The notes beneath the pieces are model-generated. The model was not told where the DNA came from and did no database searches. It saw only the letters and a program-made list of their open reading frames with translations. A stretch of 64,000 nucleotides of DNA from NCBI GenBank assembly GCA_965116765.1, contig OZ220718.1, positions 3,472,001-3,536,000 on the forward strand, read 5' to 3'. The translations under genes were made by a program, and so were the position numbers. Of this stretch, positions 27,076-35,391 are shown piece after piece (within the stretch, counting starts at the first letter, position 1; every line of letters starts with the position of its first letter). The DNA comes from JAJEEA01 sp965116765 (GTDB lineage Bacteria > Acidobacteriota > Vicinamibacteria > Vicinamibacterales > UBA8438).

Positions 27076-28710
27076 ATGCTGAACAGAATCTTCGGTTTCC
27101 TCGGCTGGGCGGGCTCCCTGCTCGTCTTCGCGGCGGTGCTCGCCTGGCTGGTCGCGCCGGACCTGGAGGCGCTGCGCCGGACCCTGGCCCTCGCCGGCCT
27201 CGCGTGCATCCTTCTCTACGGCGCCGGGCACTGGCGCCAGGTCGGCCGGTCTTTCGAGCGGCGGCAGACCCGGTACGGCGCCCTCGCCGGAACCAGCATC
27301 GTCCTGGTGGCGGCCATCGTCGTGGCCGTGAACTACGTGCTCGCCCGCCAGAACCTGCGCTGGGACCTGACCGCGGGGGGGCAGTACTCGCTGTCGGACC
27401 AGACCCGGCAGGTGCTCGACACCCTCGCCGGACCGGTGCGGATACTGGTGTTCGCGCGGGAGCCGGACTTTCCCCGGTACCGGGACCGGCTCGACGAGTA
27501 CGCCTACCAGACGAGCCGCGTCACCGTCGACTACATCGACGCGGACCGGCAGCCCGTGCTGGCCCGCCAGTACGAGGTGCAGACCTACGGCACCATCGTG
27601 TTCGAGTACGAGGGCCGGGTGGAACGGGTGGAGTCGGACGCGGAGCAGGACCTGACGAACGCCCTGATCACGGTCGTGGAAGGCGCGGAGCAGACCGTCT
27701 ACTTCCTGGAGGGCCACGGCGAGAAGACCCACGCCGGAACCGACCGGGACGGCTACAGCACGGTCTCGGCCGCCCTCGCCCTCGACAACTTCGAGGTCGA
27801 GTCGCTGGTCCTCGCCCAGGAGGGCGCGGTGCCCGACGACGCCACGGTGGTCGTCGCGGCGGGGCCGCAGACGGACCTGCTGCCGGGGGAGGTCGACGCG
27901 CTCCGCGCGTACCTGGACGGCGGCGGCAAGCTGCTGCTGTTGCTCGACCCGCCCCTCACCGGCGACGAGCCGGCCCCGGAGGGCCTGCTGGGCCTCGTGC
28001 GGGAGTGGGGCATCGAGGCGGGCGCGGACGTCGTGGTCGACGCGAGCGGCGTGGGGCAGCTCTTCGGGGCCGACGCGTCGGTGCCGGTCGCCGCGAGCTA
28101 TCCGTTCCATCCGATCACCGAACGGTTCAACCTGCTGACCGCCTATCCCCTGGCCCGGTCGGTGTCGGCCGCGTCGGGCGCCCCCGACGGCCGCGTCGCG
28201 CAGCCGTTCATCGAGACCGGCCCGCAGAGCTGGCAGGAGGCGGACATCGACAGCCTCGCCACCGGACAGGTGGAGCTGGACGAGGAGGCGGGCGACCGCC
28301 CCGGCCCGGCCACGATCGGCATGGCCGTCTCCGCCCCCGCGCCGTCGCCCGCCGGCGCGGGTGACGACGCGGCCGGGGACGACGAGGACGGGGACGCGGC
28401 GGACGGCGGCTCCGGGGACGACGACGGGACCGATGCCGCCCCGCCGGAGACCCGCCTCGCGGTGATCGGCGACTCGGACTTCGCCAGCAACGCGGTCGTC
28501 GGCATCCAGGGCAACCGCGACATGTTCCTGAACACCGTCAACTGGCTGGCCCAGCAGGAGAACCTCATCTCGATCCGGGCCCGCGAGCCCGAGGACCGCC
28601 GGCTCACCCTCACCGCGAGCGCGCAGCGCCGCCTCTTCTGGCTCTCGGTGCTGCTGCTGCCCGCCGCCATCCTGGGGGCCGGCGTCTACACCTGGATGAG
28701 CCGGCGCTGA
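27076..28710 (+). CDS. GldG-like ABC exporter accessory membrane protein
   Basis: The 544-residue protein has N-terminal membrane helices (within residues 8-30 and 35-50, and again near residue 75), a large extracytoplasmic region with the GldG/IFT52-like fold (YSLSDQTRQVLDTLAGPVRI, YFLEGHGEKTHAG, LDGGGKLLLLLDPPL) and a final helix at LFWLSVLLLPAAILGAGVY. A low-complexity acidic insert (about residues 415-460) precedes TRLAVIGDSDFASN. It follows the permease by 15 bases. The domain set is typical of the gliding-associated ABC accessory protein; its biochemical role is not established. Confidence 0.85.
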   Translation: MLNRIFGFLGWAGSLLVFAAVLAWLVAPDLEALRRTLALAGLACILLYGAGHWRQVGRSFERRQTRYGALAGTSIVLVAAIVVAVNYVLARQNLRWDLTAGGQYSLSDQTRQVLDTLAGPVRILVFAREPDFPRYRDRLDEYAYQTSRVTVDYIDADRQPVLARQYEVQTYGTIVFEYEGRVERVESDAEQDLTNALITVVEGAEQTVYFLEGHGEKTHAGTDRDGYSTVSAALALDNFEVESLVLAQEGAVPDDATVVVAAGPQTDLLPGEVDALRAYLDGGGKLLLLLDPPLTGDEPAPEGLLGLVREWGIEAGADVVVDASGVGQLFGADASVPVAASYPFHPITERFNLLTAYPLARSVSAASGAPDGRVAQPFIETGPQSWQEADIDSLATGQVELDEEAGDRPGPATIGMAVSAPAPSPAGAGDDAAGDDEDGDAADGGSGDDDGTDAAPPETRLAVIGDSDFASNAVVGIQGNRDMFLNTVNWLAQQENLISIRAREPEDRRLTLTASAQRRLFWLSVLLLPAAILGAGVYTWMSRR

Positions 28711-28732
28711 GCCCCGACCGAGGCTGAACGAC

Positions 28733-30100
28733 ATGCGCGGAGTGCGATCGACGCTGGTCCTGCTGGGGGTGGCCCTCGCGCTGGGCGCCTACATCTACTT
28801 CGTCGAGTCGGAGCGGCCGCCGGCGGGGACCGCGGACCCCCTGGAGCCGGCGTTCGACGTCGAGTCGGACGACATCGACTCGCTGTCGGTGACGGCGAGC
28901 AACGGCGACCGCACCGTCATCGAGAAGGACGGCGACCGCTGGCGGATCGTCGAGCCGTTCGCCGTCAACGTCGACGTCACCCAGGTCGTCTCGCTGACGT
29001 CGAGCCTCGCCAGCCTCGAGGTGCAGCGCGTCGTCGCCGGGCCCGAGGACGCGCCGGATCCGGCGGCGTTCGGACTGACCACGCCCGCCATCGAGGTCGG
29101 CTTCGGCACCGCGGACGGCGACGACGCCCGGCTCCTCATCGGCGAGCGCAGCCCCGCCGGCAACGACCTCTACGCGACCGTCGCGGGCTCGAACCGCGTC
29201 TTTCTCATCTCCGGCTTCCTGGACACGACGTTCGACCAGACCACCTTCGACCTCCGGGACAAGTCGATCCTCGACATCACCCGCAACGAGGTGGACTCGC
29301 TCGAGATCGAGGGCCCGGATCTCTCGGTCCGGCTGCGGAAGGCGGACGGCGAGTGGTCTCTGGCGAGCCCCATCGAGGCCCGGGCCGACCTCGGGGTGAC
29401 GGACGGCCTCGTGGGCCGGCTGAGCAACGGCCGGATGACGGCCATCGAGGAGGAGTCGGTGGACGCCGACGCCCTGGCGCCGTACGGGCTCGACGACCCG
29501 CGGCTGACGGTGACGGTGGGGCTGGGCAGCTCGGCCGCGACCCTGCTCCTCGGCGGCACCGCCCCCGGCGGGGCCGTCTACGCCCGGGACAGCGCGCGCG
29601 AGCTGGTGTTCACGGTCGACGCGTCGCTCGCCGGCGAGCTCGAGCAGGGCGTCGGCGAGTACCGCCGCAAGGACCTGTTCGCGTTCCGCCCGTTCAACGC
29701 CGCCGCCCTCGAGATCGAGCACGAGGGCGAACGCTGGTCGTTCGCGCGGGAGGAAGCGGAGGGAGACGAGGACGGCGACACCTGGCGCCGGACCGCGCCC
29801 GACGCCGGAGACGTCGAGCGCGCCGACATGGACGACCTGCTCGGCAGGCTGTCCAACCTGCGCGCCGAGTCGTTCGAGCCGTCCCGCAACGGCACCGGCC
29901 TCGACGCGCCGGTGGCCGAGATCACGGTCACGATCGACGACGGGGACCGGGAGAGCGTCACCGTGGGCCGCAACGGCGACGACGTGTTCGCGGTGAGCGG
30001 CGGCGAGCCCGGCGCCGCCCGGGTGAACACCCGAAGCTGGGAAGACGCCATCGAGGCCCTCGCCCCCCTCCGGGGGGATGCCGCCACCGCCGCCCCCTGA
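28733..30100 (+). CDS. DUF4340 domain protein
   Basis: The 455-residue protein has an N-terminal membrane anchor (residues 5-22) and several repeats of a beta-rich module. One begins LEPAFDVESDDIDSLSVT and others are recognisable by phrases such as DRWRIVEPFAVNVD and PYGLDDPRLTVTVGL. DUF4340 proteins regularly follow GldG-like genes in ABC exporter operons and probably act in the periplasm with them. It is the last gene of the operon. Function is unknown beyond this association. Confidence 0.85.
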   Translation: MRGVRSTLVLLGVALALGAYIYFVESERPPAGTADPLEPAFDVESDDIDSLSVTASNGDRTVIEKDGDRWRIVEPFAVNVDVTQVVSLTSSLASLEVQRVVAGPEDAPDPAAFGLTTPAIEVGFGTADGDDARLLIGERSPAGNDLYATVAGSNRVFLISGFLDTTFDQTTFDLRDKSILDITRNEVDSLEIEGPDLSVRLRKADGEWSLASPIEARADLGVTDGLVGRLSNGRMTAIEEESVDADALAPYGLDDPRLTVTVGLGSSAATLLLGGTAPGGAVYARDSARELVFTVDASLAGELEQGVGEYRRKDLFAFRPFNAAALEIEHEGERWSFAREEAEGDEDGDTWRRTAPDAGDVERADMDDLLGRLSNLRAESFEPSRNGTGLDAPVAEITVTIDDGDRESVTVGRNGDDVFAVSGGEPGAARVNTRSWEDAIEALAPLRGDAATAAP

Positions 30101-30114
30101 CCCGACGCCCCTGC

Positions 30115-30285
30115 CGCCGCGCCGCCACGCGGCCGCGAGCTTCCAGCGGAGTCCGCGCCGAGCCCGCCGACGCCGCCGGCGGCTCCGCTTGGCGCCCGGC
30201 CAACCCTGCGGAGTCCGCGCCGTGCTGCGGCACGACCCCTTGGCTGCGCGCCGCGCGTTCGCGATTCGCGGGCGCTCCTACCGCC
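30115..30285 (+). repeat. Dispersed intergenic repeat family A, copy 3
   Basis: Contains GGAGTCCGCGCCG twice and CGGCTCCGCTTGGCGCCC between, as in copies 1 and 6. AGCGGAG and CTCCGCT arms allow a stem. It fills the convergent gap between the DUF4340 gene and the quinoprotein gene. Confidence 0.55.
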
Positions 30286-31960
30286 CGGGGTCCTCTTCGG
30301 GCATCAGGGCGAACGTCCACATCGAGCCGCCGGCCGGCACGAGGCCGCGCGCGTAGCGGTTGGCGAGCCCGCCCCCGAGGCCCGACGCCACCGTGATCTG
30401 CTGGCGGCCGTTCAGGGTGTAGGTGACCGCGGTCGCGTTGACGCTCGACCCGGTCTGGAACTCCCAGACGGTCTCGCCGGTCTCCTCGTCGAGGGCGACG
30501 AACTCGCCGGTGATCTTCCCGGTGAAGAGCAGCCCCCCGCCGGTGGCCAGCACCCCGGCCGAGCTGGGGAAGTCGTGCATCGGGATCTCCCACTTCTTCT
30601 CGCCGGTCAGCGGATCGATGGCCACGATGTGCCCGAGCAGGTCGCCCGGCTCGACCACCGGGAACCGGTTGGTGACCCCGGTCGAGCTCGCCCCGAGCAC
30701 GAACTCCTGCGGCTCGGGGAGGAGCCGCTGGATGCGCGGCACGTGCCACGTCGTCGAGTAGATGAGGCCGGTGTCGGGGTTGAAGGCGATGGGCACGGCG
30801 TTGGTGCCGCGCGACGGCCAGATGTAGACCTCCTCGCCGGCGAGGAAGTCGCGGTAGAGGTCGGTCAGCACCGGCCGGCCCGTCTCGAGGTCGATGTGGG
30901 TAGCCCAGTTGACGAAGACGTAGGGGTGAGCGGCGATGAGCGAGCAGTCGGTGCGGTCGACGGTGTAGAGGAAGCCGTTCTTGTTGGCCTGGATCATCAC
31001 CTTGCGCATCTCGCCGTCGACCTCGAGCTCGGCGAGCACCTGCTCGTCGATGCCGTCCACGTCGTACACGTCGTTGGGGGTGTACTGGTAGTGGCAGTGG
31101 ATCTCGCCCGTCCTCGGGCGGATGGCGAGCACCGTCGAGGCGTACAGGCTGTCGAGCCCGCCCCGCGTCGCGGGGTCGTAGGGCTCGGCGTTGCCGGTCC
31201 CCCAGTAGACGAGGTCGAGCTCGGGGTCGTACGAGCCGGTTCGCCACGTGGGCGCGCCGCCGTACAGGTAGGCGTCGCTGTCGGCGGGCCACGTCTCGTG
31301 GCCGGGCTCGCCGGGGCCGGGGATGGTGTAGCGGCGCCACAGCTTCTCGCCGGTGGCGGGGTCCCAGCCGTCGAGGAAGCCGCGGGTCGTGGACTCGCCG
31401 CCCGACATCCCCGAGATGAGGACACCGTTGGCGATCATGGGGGCGCCCGTCGCGTAGTAGCCCTCGGCCCCGTCGGCGAACTTCTGGTTCCACAGCTCCT
31501 CGCCGGTCTCCATGTCGAGGGCGAGGACGTGGTTGTCGACGGTGACCCGGAAGAGCCGGCCCTCGTAGATCACCGGGCCGCCCCGGTTGAAGCTGCTGCG
31601 GCGCCGCGACCCCTCCTCGAGGACCACCGGGGTGCGCCAGATCTGCCGGCCCGTCTCGAGGTCGATGGCGAAGGTCCAGCTGCCGTTGATGGCGTAGAGG
31701 ACCCCGTCGTGAATGGCCGGCGCGGCGAGCTCGCCCGACTGGTTCATCAGGCTCGTGCTCCAGATGGGCACGAGCCGGTGGATGTTCGACTTGTCGATCT
31801 GGTCGAGGGGGCTGTAGCTCTTGCGGTCGTAGCCCATGCTGTGGACGAGCACGTCCTCGGGGGTCCGCGCGTCGTTGATCAGGTCTTCCGCCGTCTGGGC
31901 GAGGCCCGGCCCCGGCCCCAGAATCAGGAGGAACGCGAGCAGTCCTGCCGTCTTCTTCAT
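30278..31960 (-). CDS. Exported PQQ-dependent (quinoprotein) alcohol dehydrogenase-type protein
   Basis: A 560-residue beta-propeller with a signal peptide ending at GPGLAQ. Repeated tryptophan-docking motifs (FAIDLETGRQIWRTPVV, LALDMETGEELWNQKF, VALDEETGETVWEFQTG) and the signature LVYWGTGNAEPYDP identify the PQQ dehydrogenase family. No C-terminal haem domain is present, so an external cytochrome c must take the electrons. It should oxidise an alcohol or aldehyde in the periplasm; the substrate is unknown. GGGAGG precedes the ATG. No pqq biosynthesis genes are in the window. Confidence 0.88.
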   Translation of the reverse strand: MKKTAGLLAFLLILGPGPGLAQTAEDLINDARTPEDVLVHSMGYDRKSYSPLDQIDKSNIHRLVPIWSTSLMNQSGELAAPAIHDGVLYAINGSWTFAIDLETGRQIWRTPVVLEEGSRRRSSFNRGGPVIYEGRLFRVTVDNHVLALDMETGEELWNQKFADGAEGYYATGAPMIANGVLISGMSGGESTTRGFLDGWDPATGEKLWRRYTIPGPGEPGHETWPADSDAYLYGGAPTWRTGSYDPELDLVYWGTGNAEPYDPATRGGLDSLYASTVLAIRPRTGEIHCHYQYTPNDVYDVDGIDEQVLAELEVDGEMRKVMIQANKNGFLYTVDRTDCSLIAAHPYVFVNWATHIDLETGRPVLTDLYRDFLAGEEVYIWPSRGTNAVPIAFNPDTGLIYSTTWHVPRIQRLLPEPQEFVLGASSTGVTNRFPVVEPGDLLGHIVAIDPLTGEKKWEIPMHDFPSSAGVLATGGGLLFTGKITGEFVALDEETGETVWEFQTGSSVNATAVTYTLNGRQQITVASGLGGGLANRYARGLVPAGGSMWTFALMPEEDPGR

Positions 31961-32056
31961 GATCGACCTCCCGTCGTCCCGCGGCCGCCGGCGGAGCGGC
32001 GCCCGCGGAGATCCCGGCGCGCGCGGCGGCGACGCCGCCCGGCGCGCGTGTCGGCC

Positions 32057-32062
32057 ATCATA
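32057..32062 (-). promoter_or_regulatory. Candidate -10 box of the quinoprotein gene
   Basis: TATGAT on the minus strand, about 100 bases upstream of the ATG at 31960. The rest of the 398-base divergent gap (31961-32358) holds a family A repeat and the promoter of the next gene. Confidence 0.35.
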
Positions 32063-32124
32063 CGGGGTCGCGGCGGGACGGTCCAGCGGCGGCCCGCGAG
32101 TGCCGGCGTCGCGACATCGAGCCC

Positions 32125-32240
32125 GCCATGGACTGCGGCGACCGCCGTTGGATGGGCGGGCGGCGGAGCCGCAAGGCGACCGCGTGCGGGGCACCCGGCG
32201 GCGACCGAGGGTCCGCGGGCGGGGCCCCGACCGTCGGCCG
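32125..32240 (-). repeat. Dispersed intergenic repeat family A, copy 4 (diverged)
   Basis: The plus-strand stretch GTTGGATGGGCGGGCGGCGG followed by AGCCGCAAGGCGACC parallels GGTTGGGCGGCAATCGGAGC and CGAAGGCGACG in copy 5. It is the most diverged copy, so the assignment is tentative. Confidence 0.4.
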
Positions 32241-32292
32241 CCGAGCATCGCCCCCTCGCTACGCCGCGCATGGCTCGCTCCGCCGTCGGACC

Positions 32293-32322
32293 TTGACGCT
32301 CGCACTCCCGCGTGACTAGCAT
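32293..32322 (+). promoter_or_regulatory. Candidate promoter of the tandem secreted-protein genes
   Basis: TTGACG (32293-32298) and TAGCAT (32317-32322) are separated by 18 bases, the best -35/-10 pair in the window. The TTG start codon at 32359 is about 36 bases downstream of the -10 box. Confidence 0.5.
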
Positions 32323-32358
32323 TCGGGAACCGGCCGAACGACCGAGAGGAGCTGGCCC

Positions 32359-33051
32359 TTGCCGAAGCGCCGAGCCGTCGCCACGTTCCTGCTCCGGGGA
32401 GCTCTCCTCGCGACGATCGCTGCGCTGACCGGCGGCGGGCCGGCCCTCGCGCAGCCGTTCCGCCTCAGCCTGGAGGACTTCCCCGACACCGGCTTCCCCG
32501 ACACCGGCCACGGGGAACCCTACCTCGTCATGTACGACGACGGCGACTTCCTGGCGAGCGCCTCGTACCGGTACTCGCAGCGCCATCACGACTCGCCGTG
32601 GCTGGTCGTCACGCTACGGATCGCGCGATCCGAGAGGGTGTGGAGGAACCTGGAGCTCCGACGGGAGGACATCCGGCTGATCCGGCCCGACGGGATCGAG
32701 GTGCCGCCGGCGACGCAGCGCGAGCGCCGCGGCGACCGCGAAGGACTGCAGCGGCTGCTGAACGAGCGCGCCAACTGGCCCGAGACGGTGAGGTTCGATT
32801 TTCCGGGGGACAGGACCAGGGGCGGCTACTACTTCTTGCAGCGGGACCTCCGGTTCGAAGAACCCGGCGTTCGGTTCGTAGACCCCGGTCGCCGGTTCCA
32901 AACCCGCGTCGCCGCTCGCGGCGGCAACGACGTGTTCTTCGTCTCGCCGGACGGCAGCTGGGTGGCCGGCGTGCACGCGCTCGTCGTCACCATCGACGAC
33001 GACCGGATCATCAAGCTGCCGGTCTGGCTGCGCCAGGAGTCGGCGCCGTAG
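32359..33051 (+). CDS. Secreted protein of unknown family, paralogue 1
   Basis: I do not recognise the family. The 230-residue product has a signal peptide ending near GPALAQ and then a hydrophilic beta-rich domain. Shared landmarks with the following gene are QPFRLS-EDFP, GEPYLV-YD-GD, SASYRYSQRHHDSPWLVVT, IEVPPATQRER, and the C-terminal FFVSPDGSWVAGVHALVVT. It starts at TTG, supported by AGAGGAG upstream. Relative to its paralogue it has a duplicated DTGFPDTG segment and an insert around residue 165. Probably periplasmic; no cysteine or catalytic motif stands out. Confidence 0.7.
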   Translation: MPKRRAVATFLLRGALLATIAALTGGGPALAQPFRLSLEDFPDTGFPDTGHGEPYLVMYDDGDFLASASYRYSQRHHDSPWLVVTLRIARSERVWRNLELRREDIRLIRPDGIEVPPATQRERRGDREGLQRLLNERANWPETVRFDFPGDRTRGGYYFLQRDLRFEEPGVRFVDPGRRFQTRVAARGGNDVFFVSPDGSWVAGVHALVVTIDDDRIIKLPVWLRQESAP

Positions 33052-33160
33052 ACGGTGCAGACTCCCGGCGGGTCGGTTGGGCGGCAATCGGAGCCGAAGG
33101 CGACGATTACCGGGCTCAGGGGGACGACCGGCGGGCCGGAACGGTGCAGCATCCGGCGAC
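33050..33160 (-). repeat. Dispersed intergenic repeat family A, copy 5
   Basis: Read on the minus strand it contains GCCCGGTAATCGTCGCCTTC, GGCTCC, CCGCCCAACC and GGGAGTCTGCACCG. It separates two paralogous genes that probably share a transcript, so it would be transcribed. Confidence 0.6.
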
Positions 33161-33185
33161 GGCCGAAAGACGGGAAGGCGAGAGC

Positions 33186-33836
33186 ATGCCCACGCGGACC
33201 ATCGTCGCCGCCCGCCGACCCCTGAGAATCGTCGCCGTCAGCGTCGCGTTGCTGACGTGCGCCGCGGCGGCCCTCGCGCAACCCTTCCGCCTCAGCCAGG
33301 AGGACTTTCCCAACGTCCGCTTCCCCGACGCCCGCTTCGGGGAGCCCTACCTCGTGGTATACGACGGCGGCGACCTGCTGGCGAGCGCCTCGTACCGCTA
33401 CTCGCAGCGCCACCACGACTCGCCGTGGCTGGTCGTCACCCTCGGTCTCGCCGCGGCCGAGGCCCTGACGATCCGGCGCGAGGACATCGTGCTGGTCCGG
33501 CCGGACGGGGTCGCGGTGCCGCCGGCGACGGAGCGCGAGCGCGACGGGGACGTCGAGGGGGTGCGGCGACTTCTCGACGAGCGGGCGGGCTGGCCCGACT
33601 CGCTGAGCTTCGCCTTCCCCCGGAGCCGGATCGACAGGGGCTTCTACCGCTTCGACTTCGGGGTGGAGGAATCCGACAGGATTCCGGACCGGATGCTCCG
33701 CATCGAGGCGCGGGGCGGCGTCCGCGGCGATGCGTTCTTCGTCTCGCCGGACCGGCGCTGGCAGACCGGCGTGCACGCCCTCGTCGTCACCGTCGACGGC
33801 GGCCGGATCGTCAGGCTGCCGGTGCTGCTCCAGTAG
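33186..33836 (+). CDS. Secreted protein of unknown family, paralogue 2
   Basis: This 216-residue signal-peptide protein is clearly homologous to the preceding gene along its whole length: QPFRLSQEDFPNVRFPD, SASYRYSQRHHDSPWLVVT and FFVSPDRRWQTGVHALVVT recur. A ribosome-like GGAAGGCGAG lies just upstream of the ATG. The region most alike is the SYRYSQRHHDSPW block, which is likely the structural or binding core. I do not recognise a family and cannot assign a function. The pair is a tandem duplication that has since diverged. Confidence 0.7.
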   Translation: MPTRTIVAARRPLRIVAVSVALLTCAAAALAQPFRLSQEDFPNVRFPDARFGEPYLVVYDGGDLLASASYRYSQRHHDSPWLVVTLGLAAAEALTIRREDIVLVRPDGVAVPPATERERDGDVEGVRRLLDERAGWPDSLSFAFPRSRIDRGFYRFDFGVEESDRIPDRMLRIEARGGVRGDAFFVSPDRRWQTGVHALVVTVDGGRIVRLPVLLQ

Positions 33837-33992
33837 CGGGCGCGACCGCGAACCTGCCCGTCCCTCAATCGACGACGCCGGCGTGGGCGGCTCGATGTCG
33901 ACGAAGGACTCACTACGCCTCGACCGCCGCCCCTCGATGACGACCCCGGCGGGGCGACCCACTGCCCCGACCGCGTGGCGGCGTGGCGCCGG

Positions 33993-34021
33993 TTGCGCTT
34001 TCCGACCGAACGATCTAGAGT
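33993..34021 (+). promoter_or_regulatory. Candidate osmC promoter
   Basis: TTGCGC (33993-33998) and TAGAGT (34016-34021) are separated by 17 bases, about 100 bases before the ATG. The gap 33837-34121 shows no other feature. Confidence 0.35.
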
Positions 34022-34121
34022 CTGTGCGCCTTGGCGTCACCATGCCGGGGTCCGGCAACCATCGACAACCGTCCGGCGCGCGCGCCCCGCGGGGCGCGGC
34101 GCCGGAGTCTCAGGAGGACAC

Positions 34122-34547
34122 ATGGACAGCAAGGCATCGGCCGTCTGGAAGGGCAGCCTGAAGGGCGGGAGCGGCGCGATCTCGAGCGCGAGCGGCGAGC
34201 TGTCGGACACCGCGTACACGTTCGCCACCCGGTTCGAGGGGAGCGCCGGCACGAACCCGGAGGAGCTGATTGCGGCCGCGCACGCCGGCTGCTTCTCGAT
34301 GGCCCTCTCGGCCCAGCTCGGCGAGGCAGGGCTGACCCCCGACCACGTCACCACCACCGCGACGGTGACCCTGGAGATGCTCGACAGCGGCCCGACGGTG
34401 ACGAAGATTCACCTCGAGACGACGGCGCGGGTCCCCGGCGCGAGCCGGGAGGCGTTCGACACCGCGGCCAACAACGCGAAGACCGGCTGCCCGATCTCCA
34501 AGCTGATGAACGCCGCCATCTCGCTGAACGCCGTCCTCGAAGGCTGA
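34122..34547 (+). CDS. osmC: OsmC-family peroxiredoxin
   Basis: OsmC/Ohr proteins reduce organic hydroperoxides with two cysteines. Both are present: one in AHAGCFSMALSAQL (about residue 56) and one in KTGCPISKLMNA (about residue 125). The N-terminal WKGSLKGGSGAISSASGEL and NPEELIAAAHAGC favour the OsmC rather than the Ohr branch. Length is 141 residues, normal for the family. CAGGAGG lies at ideal distance from the ATG. It stands alone, convergent with queC. Confidence 0.9.
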   Translation: MDSKASAVWKGSLKGGSGAISSASGELSDTAYTFATRFEGSAGTNPEELIAAAHAGCFSMALSAQLGEAGLTPDHVTTTATVTLEMLDSGPTVTKIHLETTARVPGASREAFDTAANNAKTGCPISKLMNAAISLNAVLEG

Positions 34548-34549
34548 GC

Positions 34550-34632
34550 CCGCCAGTCGTCGCCTTCGGTTCCGCCTGGCGCCCAACCAAACCTCCAGGA
34601 GTCCGCGCCGCTACCGCGCAGACTCCTGGTTT
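34550..34632 (+). repeat. Dispersed repeat family A, copy 6, forming a terminator-like hairpin
   Basis: The shared core (CGTCGCCTTCGGTTCCGCC, TGGCGCCCAACC, AGGAGTCCGCGCCG) is followed by an inverted repeat: CCAGGAGTCCGCG (34595-34607) pairs with CGCG-CA-GACTCCTGG ending at 34629, a 13-pair stem with a two-base bulge and a 7-base loop, then TTT. It lies between the convergent osmC and queC, so it could terminate both. Confidence 0.6.
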
Positions 34633-34695
34633 CGCGCCTTCCCGAACTTGTCGGCCGGTCCGGAGCGTATCACCGCCCGGGCCGGCTGGCGCTCT

Positions 34696-35391
34696 TCACA
34701 CCGACAGGGGATCCGTCAGGCCGGCCTCGGCGAAGCCGCGGGCCCGCAGCTGGCAGCTGTCGCAGCGGCCGCAGGGGCGGCCGTCCGGCGCGGGGACGTA
34801 GCAGCTGTGGGTGAGGCCGTAGTCGAGCCCCAGCGACGCGCCCCTGGCGATGATCTGCGCCTTGGTCCAGTCGATGAGGGGCGCGTGGACGCGAAAGCGC
34901 GCGCCCTCGACGCCGGCCCTCGTGGCGAGCCGGGCCGTCCGCTCGAACGCCTCGAGGTACTCGGGGCGGCAGTCGGGGTAGCCGGAGTAGTCGAGGGCGT
35001 TGACCCCGATGAAGAGGTCGGCGGCGCCGAGCACCTCGGCCCAGCCGAGGGCGAGGGACAGCAGGACGGTGTTGCGGGCGGGCACGTAGGTCGAGGGGAT
35101 GCCGGGGCGCTCGGGGGGCCGGTCCTGCTCGACGGCGCCGTCGCCGGTCAGCGACGATCCGCCGAATGCGGCGAGGTCGACCTCGATCTCGAGGTGGCGG
35201 GCGACCTCGAGGTCGCGGGCGACGCGGCGGGCCGCCTCGAGCTCGCAGGCGTGGACCTGGCCGTAGCGGACGGTCAGCGCGAACAGCGCGAACCCCTCGG
35301 CCCGGGCGATGGCGGCGGCGGTGTACGAGTCGAGGCCGCCGCTGAGCAGCACGACGGCGGGGCGTTGCGGTGAACCGGTCATGGCGTTCAC
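34696..35391 (-). CDS. queC: 7-cyano-7-deazaguanine synthase
   Basis: QueC converts carboxy-deazaguanine to preQ0 with ATP and ammonia. The N-terminal PP-loop is VLLSGGLDSYTAAAIA, FIGVNALDYSGYPDCRPEY is family-typical, and the C-terminal zinc site is HSCYVPAPDGRPCGRCDSC. Length is 231 residues from the GTG at 35391, which overlaps the queE stop (GTGA); an ATG at 35382 is an alternative. It ends the microcompartment-aldolase operon. queA, the last-but-one step of queuosine synthesis, is 14 kb away; queD and queF are not seen. Confidence 0.93.
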   Translation of the reverse strand: MNAMTGSPQRPAVVLLSGGLDSYTAAAIARAEGFALFALTVRYGQVHACELEAARRVARDLEVARHLEIEVDLAAFGGSSLTGDGAVEQDRPPERPGIPSTYVPARNTVLLSLALGWAEVLGAADLFIGVNALDYSGYPDCRPEYLEAFERTARLATRAGVEGARFRVHAPLIDWTKAQIIARGASLGLDYGLTHSCYVPAPDGRPCGRCDSCQLRARGFAEAGLTDPLSV

